Shown here piece after piece: positions 10,725 to 20,896 of a DNA stretch of 64,000 nucleotides (positions are counted from its first letter, which is position 1; each line of letters starts with the position of its first letter). Under the pieces are notes generated by a model. That model saw only the letters and a list, made by a program, of their open reading frames with translations. It did no database searches and was not told the DNA's origin. The translations under genes and the position numbers were made by a program. Source of the DNA: Pyrenopolyporus hunteri (taxonomy: Eukaryota > Ascomycota > Sordariomycetes > Xylariales > Hypoxylaceae); NCBI GenBank assembly GCA_902806595.1, contig CADCXC010000038.1:4588001-4652000 (forward strand). Reading direction: 5' to 3'.

Positions 10725-11465
10725 ATGGCGAACTGCATTGCTGGTTTCCGCTCCTTCACGGCGAGAATTCAGAAGCTCGTCGGCGTTAAGTCCAAGTCGT
10801 CTTCCTCCGAGAAGCCGGCGCTTCAGATTGTATGTGGCTAACCCTTGACCCTCTCCCCCCTCCAACACCGCCAACCGCACTGGAGTTTACCCATTCTGGG
10901 CATCCAACATGTTTCGGAGATAATTCTTCTTGCCGAGCTTTCATCATCGCTAACATTGTCATAGTCGGCGCCCTTCAACTTCAAGCACGAGACCATCTCC
11001 TTGCCAGGAGTATCGGAAGATGAGTAAGCGCTTCCCTCTTTTCCTTGTTTCTTCGATCTTCCCCATCGTGCCGTACTACGGCCCAATCATCTGTCGGGCT
11101 CAACATTTGCTTACCTCGCGCCGTCGTAATGTTCCCCCGATGCATAAGATCTCGACTAATGTTATTTTTGGCACAACAGGATCCTCATTCTGAAGGAGCA
11201 GGCTGCGGCCGCCCGTCTCGGCATGGCTGATCCGTCCTCCTTCGGCACTCCGCGTAAGGCACCGGCCCCGCCGTCCTTACGACCCGTCACACCCGTTCTG
11301 AAGGTAAGTTATGAGTTTTACATTATTCTTGTTCTGTCATGGTATTGTTTGCCATGATGGGATTACCCCTCTCTATTAGCCCAACCCCTAGAGCCACATT
11401 ACGGCTAACACTCGCGCTAGGTCACACCCAGCACGCCAATCTCGCCCGCTGAGAACCTCATCTGA
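10725..11465 (+). CDS. Small protein with CRIB-like motif (four exons, 110 aa)
   Basis: Spliced CDS 10725-10829, 10965-11023, 11180-11303 and 11421-11465. Junction phases agree and encode 110 residues. Exon 1 is basic and Ser/Lys-rich (RIQKLVGVKSKSSSSEKP). The exon 1/2 junction reads ISAPFNFKHETISLPGVSED, whose ISxPxxFxH start resembles the CRIB/p21-binding motif that contacts Cdc42/Rac GTPases. It lacks the usual trailing HVG. A helical, Ala-rich stretch (ILILKEQAAAARLG) and a Pro-rich tail follow. The introns begin GTATGT, GTAAGC and GTAAGT. The CRIB call is inference; the protein may simply be a conserved fungal small protein of unknown role. Confidence 0.72.
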
Positions 11466-12484
11466 GGATCTTAAAGGAAGGAATCCTTCTCTTTTCATTC
11501 ACTGTTTTCGAAAATGGATGGCAATAGGCAGCCAACACGACGTTCGGCACGACTCCAGTTATCTTCACCTCGCGGCGGACCCCAACATGTATGCTGTGCA
11601 TCCAGCCTTTAGTTTCCTCGGCAGTCGAGGTTTACGCCGCGTGCGAGGGCTATTGTCTCCCTCGACGACCCGGATAACGGAAAAGTCTGCAAACGAACGA
11701 ACGAACGAACACGGGACACGGCAATATGGCGGAAAGGGCGTGTAGGATACCGGCATGCTGCATTAGACTCCGTTTCTTTTCCTTTCTTTTTTTTACTTCG
11801 TCTTCCTCTTCTCGGTAATCAGTTTAGGCGTCAGGTTCAGGCTCAGGAGGTGGCAATAATTAATTCATCGTATGCATGGACGGCTCTAGGGGGGAGGTTT
11901 CCCCGTAATTAGGTACGGCGTTTGGCTACCACGAGAGAAATGGTACATCGGCATGCCGTAACGCGAATATACGAAATTTCAGAGAACTGGGTCTTTAATA
12001 TCTAGCTCCCTACGTACGTAGAGCATCTCGTATTTCCCGGCAGCCCTATTGCCAACGTCTTAGACGACGCAGGGAATAGGCACTTGGTGTTCCTAGCATT
12101 TTCAACTACGAGCGCCGTAGAGTCAAGTATTCTCCCAATGAGGTACGACTCTCTTTGTCTTTGTCTTTGCCTTTGCCTCCTCACGCCTTTTTCCAACGAG
12201 TCAAAATACGAAGTATCCACACCACATAATTTCCATTAACGAGAGTAGCCGAGTCAGCCCCCTTTATTCTCATCGTAGTTACAACTCTTCGCATCGCACA
12301 CAAATACCCAGGAATCCACACAAGTCGCGGTCAAGATACCCGTAGTCTGGGGGTCGAATTTATCCTTAATTTCAAATTCCACTTGATAGGTACCTACCTT
12401 CAACTTCTAGAAAATCTAAGTGCCTGCCTATCCCTTCCCTTTTCACCTTTCTTTTTTCATATTTTCATTTTTTTCCCTACGCCT
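11466..12484. other. Convergent intergenic region
   Basis: About 1 kb between the 3' ends of the small CRIB-like gene and the phosphomevalonate kinase gene. It contains short direct repeats (AACG-type at 11694-11710, TCTTTG-type at about 12150-12175) and T-rich tracts, but no supported gene. Confidence 0.55.
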
Positions 12485-14105
12485 TCAAAATGATCCACCC
12501 AGCCACCCATCGTATTGCTCCACCTCCTCCCTCCTCACGCCCTCCATCTCCCCCTTGACATCCAGCAACTGCACCCGAACCCCCTTCTCCTTGCTCCACT
12601 TCGCCAGGAACTCCCTGATCCGGCTCTCCGTCTCCTCGTCGTCGCGCACCAGCAGCGCCAGCGCATCATACCCGCCGGCGCCGGGACACACGCCCTCGTA
12701 CACGCCGTCGACGTTCTTAGCCAGCGCATCCAACAGCTCCGTCTGACTCTCGGGCTCGACCGGCGCGCCGCTCGCGCGGCTCATCTCGCGCACCAGCTCG
12801 CGCACCCTCGCCACCGCGCCCTTGATCTCGCCCTGCCGATCCTCCGCGCTCAGCACCTCGCGCAGGGCCTCGTTGCGCCTCTGCAGCTCGTCCCAGAGGG
12901 CCTTGGCGCCGGCCGGGTCCGTCTCGTCGCGCCACCTAAGCACCTGCTTGACCATGCCGACGGTCTGGCTGCCGCAGTCGACGTCGCACATGCGCAGGGC
13001 GACGCCGGGCGGCATGCGCGCGGCGTCCGGGTCGACCTCGACGTCCCAGTCGCGCGCGACGCACGCCGCGAGCGCGGGCGCGAACCCGGGGCCGCCGACC
13101 TCGGGCACGTCGCGGAGCAGCGAGGGCGAGAAGCGCCGGTACACGCAGCTGCCGTAGACGGCGGCCGCGATGTCGAAGCCGGACCCGATCTTGCCCTGCG
13201 CCGCCGAGTGCGCGGCCTGCGCGAGGTTGTGCAGCGTGCGCCGGCCGGACGCGGACGCGATGTCGAAGGCGGTGCGCGGCAGGTAGTGCGTTAGCAGCGC
13301 CGCGGTGAGGGCCGTGACGAGAGCTGCAGAGGACCCGAGCCCCGTCTTGTGCGCGTCCTTGAGCTTGGTGGGGAACTTAGCGAAACGCGTCTTGGGAGCG
13401 TTGGGGGTGGCGGTGGAGGAGTGCGGTTGTGAGTAGTAGGCGTTGTCCGCGAGGATGGTCAGCTTCACGGGGTCGAAGGTGTTCGACGGCTTGAGGTGCC
13501 CGGTTGTGGTGATGTAGGTGAGAGTATAGGCCAGTGTGACTTCCACGAAGTGGTTGGGGTCTATTGTTGAGCCACTAGATTATAGAACTATGAGTATAGA
13601 GTGTCGGGTATATGCGGGCCTCTTCATTTTATTTTTGTGATTCGATAAGATGTATGATACGAATTATACAATTAAAATATAGAAGTAGAGGGAGGAAATA
13701 CATTGCGATATGAGCGTAATATTGCTATGAAAATCGCCCGCAATGGTTTACTTCATTGTATCGATACCATCTCTGAGCATAAGCGAGCGCGAAGGAAATG
13801 AATGGGGAAAAGGGAGACAGCGGAAAGGAAAAGAGGACTCACACTTGCAGCTGTGTCAACTTAATACCGCCATCATTAGGAGCCAGATGATAGCCATAGC
13901 GCCACTGCGCTTCGAGGAATTGGGGACTGTCAACCACGATCTCGCTCAGCTGGACGCCCTGGCTGGTCTTGATCTCTTGGGGTATAACGTTAATTCGGGC
14001 GCTCAGGCCGAACACGAGCGCGGTATACTGGCGGTCGAGGACCAGGAAGCCTCCGGCTAAGAAAACCTTGCCCGGGGCGGATACGGCCGTGGACGTGATC
14101 GGCAT
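12485..14105 (-). CDS. ERG8: Phosphomevalonate kinase (ERG8), two exons
   Basis: Spliced from 14105-13843 and 13574-12485 (complement), 450 residues, close to the 451 of yeast Erg8. It phosphorylates mevalonate-5-phosphate to the diphosphate in the isoprenoid/ergosterol pathway. Exon 1 starts MPITSTAVSAPGKVFLAGGF, the N-terminal GHMP-kinase strand. The ATP-binding GHMP motif KTGLGSSAALVTALTAALL lies early in exon 2, followed by GKIGSGFDIAAAVYGS and the C-terminal motif CPGAGGYDALALLV. The intron (268 nt) has donor GTGAGT and a TAG acceptor; splicing joins QLQV to GSTIDPNHFVEV. The exon 2 DNA is clearly GC-richer than its surroundings, with third positions mostly G or C. Confidence 0.94.
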
Positions 14106-14976
14106 CTCAACAAGTTTACCCCGCGTGTTCTTCGTTCTTTTTATTTTTATTATTTTTTTCTCTGTGTTAATTATTTCTCTGCTCTGTATTATGAGCGATT
14201 GAAGTAATTAGTGGGAGGCCAAAAAGATCGACAGGGGAAAGAAAAGCGACCGAATGATCCCCTCCTGAATACCTAAGCAAGGTTGATATATGACTTACAA
14301 GAGTTGAGTTTAATGTCAGGAGGTTTGTAATAAGACTATTTATTAGCTACATGTATATAGGGGGGAACGCTTTTAAGGTTCTTGGTACGAAGTAAAACCT
14401 TGGGGACGGAACGAGAATGGGAATGGTCTAACCTAATTCTTTTTATGCGGGGGCGCGGAAGCTTCACAATAATTTTCAGCTAACATCCTCCTATCGTGCC
14501 TAGTAATCCGGTCTGCATGAACTCTGCAAGTGGAGATATAACGCACGATAGCGGAATCCCACTTCGGACAAGGCTCGTTAGGCTAGCTATGTATGTTTCG
14601 GCTTGTATTTTAGTGGAATGACGTAGTACAAAGTATATTCCCTTTAAAAGGGCGAGCATCTTCGTGGTATCGATTCTAATATGTCACATCAGAGGTGGGA
14701 GTGCTAAATATAAACATAATGACATTCGCCTTGATTGATCGATGGGTAGGATCCCTCACGGAGAAGTAAGGATCAGCCAATAATATCGACGGGCAGTCAG
14801 CTGTAATGCGGGTGAGAGTTACCAGTTCAAACAGAGCTGAGATCACTTCTCATAAATAGTGCTGATGAATGAAGGGCGAGACGAATGTGTAAGTAGTTGC
14901 TCTGTCCGCTACCTCGAGGTTGATTTTAGTCGTCACTGAACTTCTTGGGTATATTCCAGTTTCCTCTAATCTATCT
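14106..14976. other. Intergenic region, no gene seen
   Basis: 870 bp upstream of the phosphomevalonate kinase gene and downstream of the pantothenate synthetase gene. It is AT-rich with no long frame or clear repeat. Confidence 0.55.
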
Positions 14977-16119
14977 CTATCCGGACGTTTCTACTGACCC
15001 TTCCGCAGATGGGCTTAAAACGATGTTGTCTATAAGGCGGACTGTCGGTCCCCCGCTATGGCCCAAATCTTCACCCGGCTGCGGTGATTCGACAGGCAGC
15101 ATCTTAACTGCGCCGCTTAGTATACCACCCTTTTTGGGGTCGACTTCAGCCAGCTCCTCCATCGACGTGGGATCCGCAAGCGAAATGTAGTCTACCTCGA
15201 ACTTTACTCTCTTTTCGGGAGTTAAGGCTAACTGTTCGTTTAGAGAATCAGTCGTTACAGCATTGGCAGCGCTCAGTATGGATTCTCGATCTAGTGCCCC
15301 GTCCAAGTACCGCGACTCGGCAGCTTTGAGCGCCTTGTATAAGACGGTAGCAACTTTACGTCGCCTCTCGCCAAGGTAGACGTTTCTCGAGCTCAAGGCG
15401 AGCCCGTCGGACTCTCGGACGGTAGGACCGATGACAACCTCAGTTGGCAGCATGAAATCCTTAACCATCTTACGGATTACCACGGTTTGTTGAACATCCT
15501 TTTGGCCGAAGTACACCTTTTCGGGCTGTACAATGTTAAAGAGCTTCATACAAACGGTGGCGACGCCTCTGAAGAAGGTTGGCCGAGTACCGCCCTCGAG
15601 AATATCGCTTATAGGTGTCAGGATCACAAAGCTCCCTTTCGAGTTGACTTCCTGGCCCGGAAAACCTGAGGGGTACATCTCCGCGGTGGTGGGTGCGAAA
15701 ACGGCGCTGATGCGGCCCAGATTCCCGCCGTCGTCGGCCAGTTCGCGGTCCAGCCGGGCTAGGATCTTACAATCCGACTCCCAGGTGGTAGGATAAGAAG
15801 CCAGATCTTCCTTGACTCCGAACTGGGCCGGGTTCACGTATATGCTGACGACGACGTGATGGCTCTCACGCGCCGCACTACGGATCAGAGACAGATGGCC
15901 TTCGTGCAGAGCCCCCATGGTAGGTACTAGTCCAACGATCCTGTGGTCAAGTAACTGAGGCTTCCTCCATCTTCTCACCGCATCAACTGTGCGTAAGATC
16001 CGGATCGGCGAGGATGGGATGGTTTCGGAGATCTGGCGCCGGGCCGAGGCCATTGTTCGGACGACGGGTCGACTAAAGGCGCGGGAGCCTACAAGGCCGC
16101 GTACGGAGAGCTTCAGCAT
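14977..16119 (-). CDS. PAN6: Pantoate-beta-alanine ligase (pantothenate synthetase)
   Basis: Intronless, 380 residues. It joins pantoate and beta-alanine with ATP to make pantothenate, the CoA precursor. The N-terminal 45 residues are Arg/Ser-rich with few acids (RGLVGSRAFSRPVVRTMASA), suggesting a mitochondrial presequence. The nucleotidylyl-transferase signature VPTMGALHEGHLSLIRSA appears at about residues 64-81. Other family landmarks are VSIYVNPAQF, YFGQKDVQQ and the ATP-site loop DGLALSSRNVYL. A short insertion near residues 115-135 (LDRELADDGGNLGR) is common in fungal copies. The first ATG of the frame is used. The gene is divergent from the mannosidase gene at 16862. Confidence 0.95.
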   Translation of the reverse strand: MLKLSVRGLVGSRAFSRPVVRTMASARRQISETIPSSPIRILRTVDAVRRWRKPQLLDHRIVGLVPTMGALHEGHLSLIRSAARESHHVVVSIYVNPAQFGVKEDLASYPTTWESDCKILARLDRELADDGGNLGRISAVFAPTTAEMYPSGFPGQEVNSKGSFVILTPISDILEGGTRPTFFRGVATVCMKLFNIVQPEKVYFGQKDVQQTVVIRKMVKDFMLPTEVVIGPTVRESDGLALSSRNVYLGERRRKVATVLYKALKAAESRYLDGALDRESILSAANAVTTDSLNEQLALTPEKRVKFEVDYISLADPTSMEELAEVDPKKGGILSGAVKMLPVESPQPGEDLGHSGGPTVRLIDNIVLSPSAEGSVETSG

Positions 16120-16861
16120 GGTGAATGAGATGTTGCAAGGGGTACCGAATAATAGCGAAAGTTAAGGCGGACGCGATGAGGTAATTATTGGAACATCATG
16201 AGCCATTGTTGTGACTCAATTGAAAAATTGAGCGAAACAGGTGGAAAATCGTGATGGTTTCTGCAGCGGACATCTGAGGCCGGATTTGTTTGATTTGATC
16301 GTTGAAGCTGTCTAGGACCCATTGGGGAGGCGATGGATCTGGACTAACAAGGTGCGATAAGATAAGGGGACGAATATGACGCTAGTGGGGTAATACCTAC
16401 CTAGGTACCTACCTACCTACCTAGGTACCTACGTATAAGTAGTACAAGATCAATTAAGACTGCAGCTGCTCAGGTGGTGGGCAGGTACTTATACCTGCCT
16501 CCCGAGGTAGGAAGTGAACCTTCTTGGTAGGCGAGGTGGGACAAGCTACACAGGCTAGACGGGAGCTTCCAATTCCCGCCAGCGTCGGCGGGGCTCCTCC
16601 GCCAGTAAGCTTTTTGCCGTCGCATCGGGCAATGGTCAGCGTGTCCCCTTCATAGAAAGGAACGACGCAGGACCCTGCAGATGCGGCACTGCTCCTACCT
16701 GGCTTCAAAGGTCGAATTCGTTCAAGTTAGTTGCCGATCTCTCTTATCCACTTAAATCTTTCCCATTTATCTTTCTTTTCTCATTTTATTTTATTAACTT
16801 AATGACGACTCTTAACTCGTCCACCTAGGTAGTAGAGCTCCAAACAGCTCTCGCCGTATCG
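16120..16861. other. Divergent promoter region with TACCTAGG-type repeat cluster
   Basis: 743 bp between two divergent starts. At about 16395-16440 there is a dense run of overlapping TACCTACC/TACCTAGGTA units, one of the many copies in the window. No ORF is convincing. Confidence 0.55.
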
Positions 16862-18766
16862 ATGGCCGTTTCAATGGGTTCATTAAGCGCAAGCTTAATA
16901 CTGGCGGGCTTATACTCATCCCTCGCATTAGCCTCCGGACCTCAACCGTATGGTCAGGAACAGATCCCTTTGAACACCTTCGAGTACGAAGAAGCCTGTC
17001 CCGATTATACGCTTTACTCGACATATCCCCATCGTCCTCTCAGCGACGGCCCTCTCGCCTTACCCTTCCAGAGACCCGATCCGCGCTGTCGCACTTTTCA
17101 GTCGCCCGCCATAGAACAAGTCATACAGGATGTAACTTCTCGCATGAAAGACTTGGATCTCGCGCGTCTGTTCGAGAACGCCTTTCCCGTTAGTTCGACT
17201 TATATATATACTCTTCTCTCCGTCGTACCTGTGCGACTCTACAACTGACCGAGACAATGATCGTAGTCCACGACAGATACCACCGTCAAGTTCCACACCA
17301 CCGGATCCAACAATAATAAAAAGAAGACCAAGAAGGGTTCGTACGATGAAGGGAAGTGGGAGGGCCCGCACTCTTTCATCATCACCGGGGATATTATTGC
17401 GGAATGGCTCAGGGACTCGACAAACCAGCTCTCCCCTTACCAGCCGTTGGCGAAGAAGGACCAGGCCATATATAACTTGATCCTAGGAGCCATCAACACC
17501 CAGTCCGAGTACGTCATCGAATCACCGTATTGCAATGCTTTCCAACCGCCGCCAATCAGTGGGCTTCCCGTCTCCCAAAATGGCCAGGACGATGTGGTCC
17601 ACCCTGCATACGAACCTTCGTTTGTCTTCGAGTGCAAGTACGAATTAGACTCGCTCGCGCATTTTCTAGCTTTGGCAAACGACTTCTACGACCATACAGG
17701 ATCTAAGGAATTTCTAACACCACGTTGGTACCTGGCGTTGCAGACCCTGCTAAATGTCCTCGAGCAACAATCGATGTCGACCTTCGACCCGGAAACGGGC
17801 CGTTATCGGCGCAATGAGTATACGTTCAACCGCAACACGAATACAGGAACCGAAACGCTGAGTCTGAGGGGTGTAGGAAACCCTCTCAACAATGGTACCG
17901 GTCTTGTGCGCTCCGCATTTAGACCAAGTGACGACGCTACCATTTTAGGATTCTTCATTCCTGCAAATGCCATGATAGCTGTAGAACTGAGGCGGACCGC
18001 CGGAATTCTTAAGGATGCCGGAAAGAATGCTTTAGCCCACACTGTGGAAACGTGGAGCCGAACCATTACTAATGGCGTTTGGGAACATGGTATCGTTCAC
18101 CATAAGGAATTCGGCAACGTCTTCGCATATGAGGTGGATGGATACGGGTCGTCTATTTTGATGGATGATGCCAATTATCCATCTCTGCTTGCTCTACCAC
18201 TCATGGGGTTTCTAGAGGCGGATGATGAAACTTACCAAAACACGCGACGAATGCTCCTTTCGAAATCATCAAACCCGTACTATCTTACCGGAAGAGAATT
18301 CAAAGGGATTGGAGGTTAGTTGCCCCATCAGGTCATCCTTAATCTGACGAATCAGCTAATTTCTTTCAGGTCCTCATATCGGCCTCCAGAACGCCTGGCC
18401 TATGAGTCTTCTCATCCAGGCCCGGACGTCTAATGATGACGACGAGATAACTGAATGTCTAGACCTAGTTCTCAAATCGGGAAAACTTGGTTTAATACAC
18501 GAAAGCGTCGATGTTAATCTAATCCATGCTTATACAAGTGAGTTGGCACGCACCTTATCGTTAGACTACTTTGCTAACTGCAAATATTAGGAAGCTGGTT
18601 CGCCTGTAAGATTCGAAACTAGATCCTTATATCCTAAAAAACATCGTTCTATCCTACTAATCATTCTATAGGGGCGAATGGCGTGTTCGCGGAAACGATT
18701 CTTGACCTGGCGAAGAGGAAGCCACATTTGATTTTCAAAGAGCCTGCAACGCCTTACGAGATATGA
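16862..18766 (+). CDS. GH125 exo-alpha-1,6-mannosidase, secreted (five exons)
   Basis: Spliced CDS 16862-17188, 17267-18314, 18370-18537, 18591-18605 and 18672-18766, 550 residues. The family removes alpha-1,6-linked mannose from N-glycan-type or yeast mannans. An N-terminal hydrophobic stretch (SLSASLILAGLYSSLALASG) looks like a signal peptide. Family motifs include SFIITGDIIAEWLRDS, AYEPSFVFECKYELDSL, the LVRSAFRPSDDA segment, DDANYPSLLALP and GPHIGLQNAWPMSLL. The fourth exon is only 15 nt (AGSWFA region) and is required to read RSWFAWANGVFAE. The last intron has a near-perfect TACTAATC branch site. Without splicing the gene would appear truncated at about residue 400. Confidence 0.92.
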
Positions 18767-19245
18767 TTTCCCCGGGGAAGATTTGGACCGCCCAGGCGTT
18801 GCTTTACCGCCGTTACACGGTAGGACGGCATCAACTCAAACTGTTTATAGCTGCTTCATATCGTAGGTACATACACGTCTTGACTAACCCCTGGGGCATA
18901 TCATTTTTGGAGAGGCGCAATGGCATTGGTTACTTCATTTGAGTGTGGTCAAAGGCGCATTATTCGGGGCGCTGACCGCATACCCTTATTGGAGACTGGC
19001 ATTTTCAGATAGTCGAGCTGGAGCTTTCTAATTCAATATGATATCGTATAAACGAGAGTTGCTAAACGAGTATTGCAGAAAAAATGGCAGCCTTGACATC
19101 ATTTATATTTATAGGGTTTGGGTAAGTTGAGGGATTGGGTGAGGTGCAAACGAGAATATCTCATACCAAGCGATAGCCCGACCTGTCAACTAGCTGCCTA
19201 GGTACCCAGCTACACAACTATGACGGCACCGAAGCACCTCAGGTT
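18767..19245. other. Convergent intergenic region
   Basis: Holds the 3' ends of the mannosidase gene (+) and the catalase-related gene (-). No gene or repeat is seen. Confidence 0.55.
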
Positions 19246-20226
19246 TCACGCTGCGCGTCGCTCGCGACCGCTCAGTAGATAAATGCCGGCGCGAACCTCC
19301 AGGAGAGGGTCTGCTGATGCTTCGATCCCTTCGACCCTTGGAATCGGGTCGAAGATTAACCTCTTCTGCTGTGCGGCCTGGTCGTCTGCTATAGACTCCA
19401 GTTTGATTGTGCCGAGTTCAACCACTTGGCGTTCTTCCGGCCACTTAACAGTATTGTCATCGGTCACGTCCCCGTCCTCTGCAACTTGCGCTTTCAGTTT
19501 GAAGACGATCGGACCAGCCTTAAGCACTTCTGGTACTTCGTCGTATAGGAAAGATGGGCTCTTTCCCTTCAGTGCAGCTTCGTCGAGGTATTCCTCCGCG
19601 GCTTCGGGTGTGATGCGATACCGAATGAAAGTTTCCTTCCCATTTGCTGCGATGAATTTGAAGGCGTTTACTCCAAAGTACTTCTCCTTACCGAAACTTG
19701 CTGGGGTTGGTTTGGGGGCTTGGACGAAGGCCAACGCCTTCGGGTGGGAAGCTAAATAGTCGCCGATCGACCCGTTCTTGATCGCCGTGAAGAATTCGAG
19801 AGCGTCTTTTCCGTTTGACCCTGGGAAGCCGTCTACCGAGTGAGCAATGATATCCGTATGGACGCGGCGAGGGGTTTCAGCCAATACAAAGCGGATAGCT
19901 AAGCCGCGGGGGTTGCCGTTAGGATCAGTGTCTGGAATATCTGGGATCCCCGTGGAGCTGGAGAACCGCGCGATGATTGGAGTTGAAGGTTTGTTGAAGT
20001 GAGGCGCTTTCGAGAATGTCTTCGCTACATCGGTAGGAGTGAAAGTACCCTTCAGCAAGACCCCCTTTGCATGCGCTACAACTCGTCAGCACATCACATA
20101 GTATACGCGCTCTATCTTTCAAAGCATACCTGGTCGAAAGCCGGGATGGGGGCCAAAAATTTCATGAAGTGTGCTAACTATAGCACTACTAGTCTCAACG
20201 ACCTCTTTATCAGTAGGGAGAGGCAT
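19246..20226 (-). CDS. Small catalase-related heme protein (two exons)
   Basis: Spliced from 20226-20130 and 20075-19246 (complement), 308 residues. This is the short catalase-like type (about 300-350 residues, lacking the C-terminal part of full catalases), usually annotated as catalase-related peroxidase. Exon 1 begins MPLPTDKEVVETSSAIVSTL and splices after GPHPGFRP to AHAKGVLLKG, so the distal His motif spans the intron. The conserved SSSTGIPDIPDTDPNGNPRG, AHSVDGFPGSNG and IRYRITP blocks are present. The C-terminal RAGIY could supply the proximal heme Tyr in the RxxxY pattern. An upstream in-frame ATG at 20340 exists, but the added 38 residues do not resemble the family, so I chose 20226. 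No signal peptide is seen. Confidence 0.88.
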
Positions 20227-20896
20227 AACTGCGATCCGTTCGTTAAGGTGAGAATATTCTAGGCTTTGCTCGGAGTCTTGAACCGCTCCCAAATGGCAAC
20301 TGACTATCCAAGAGCGAAGCTTTGCTGACATGGAAGACAAGGCTACGGCTCAAGAATCTCATTTATATTGTCGCTTTACGCACTGACTGATTAATACAGT
20401 ACTTACCATTGGATATCTGGTATTCCTTCCGTGATGATGCCATCCCCTCCGCAAAGGGTATCTTACCTGCATATGACTGGTTACACCAAGGTCTACTCCA
20501 AGTCTAACCACAATACCTACTTCGCGACTCTGTTTCGAGCGATAGCTCAAACGACTACATAAATATGGTAATGTTATGTGCGAAATGCTGAAACCCCCAA
20601 GTTATAATACACATAAGCATATGGTCATCATGGATTATACACCAGCTAAGGAGTCTTATTCTAACCTAAACTATGTTTGACAGCGAGCCGTTTACTATAT
20701 CAGAACTTAAACATGAAATGGAAGCCTACGTGGGCTATTACTAAGGGCCACATTATTCGCGCCGAACAAGGTATCACCGACTCTAGCTTCTGCATGGGTC
20801 TTTTGAAGACACTTGTAGTCTTATTAGATGCTAACAATACGGAACAACATGGGATGAATTTTTGTACCTAACCCCTTTCTGCAACACACCCACACC
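20227..20896. other. Intergenic region, no gene seen
   Basis: Upstream of the catalase-related gene and downstream of the deacetylase gene. Several short frames occur on both strands; none has coding character or a recognisable motif. Confidence 0.5.

Noticed and set aside
12515..13294. 259-codon plus-strand frame over the phosphomevalonate kinase gene
   Set aside because: It is the antisense shadow of a GC-rich coding exon; the minus-strand frame has clear GHMP-kinase motifs.
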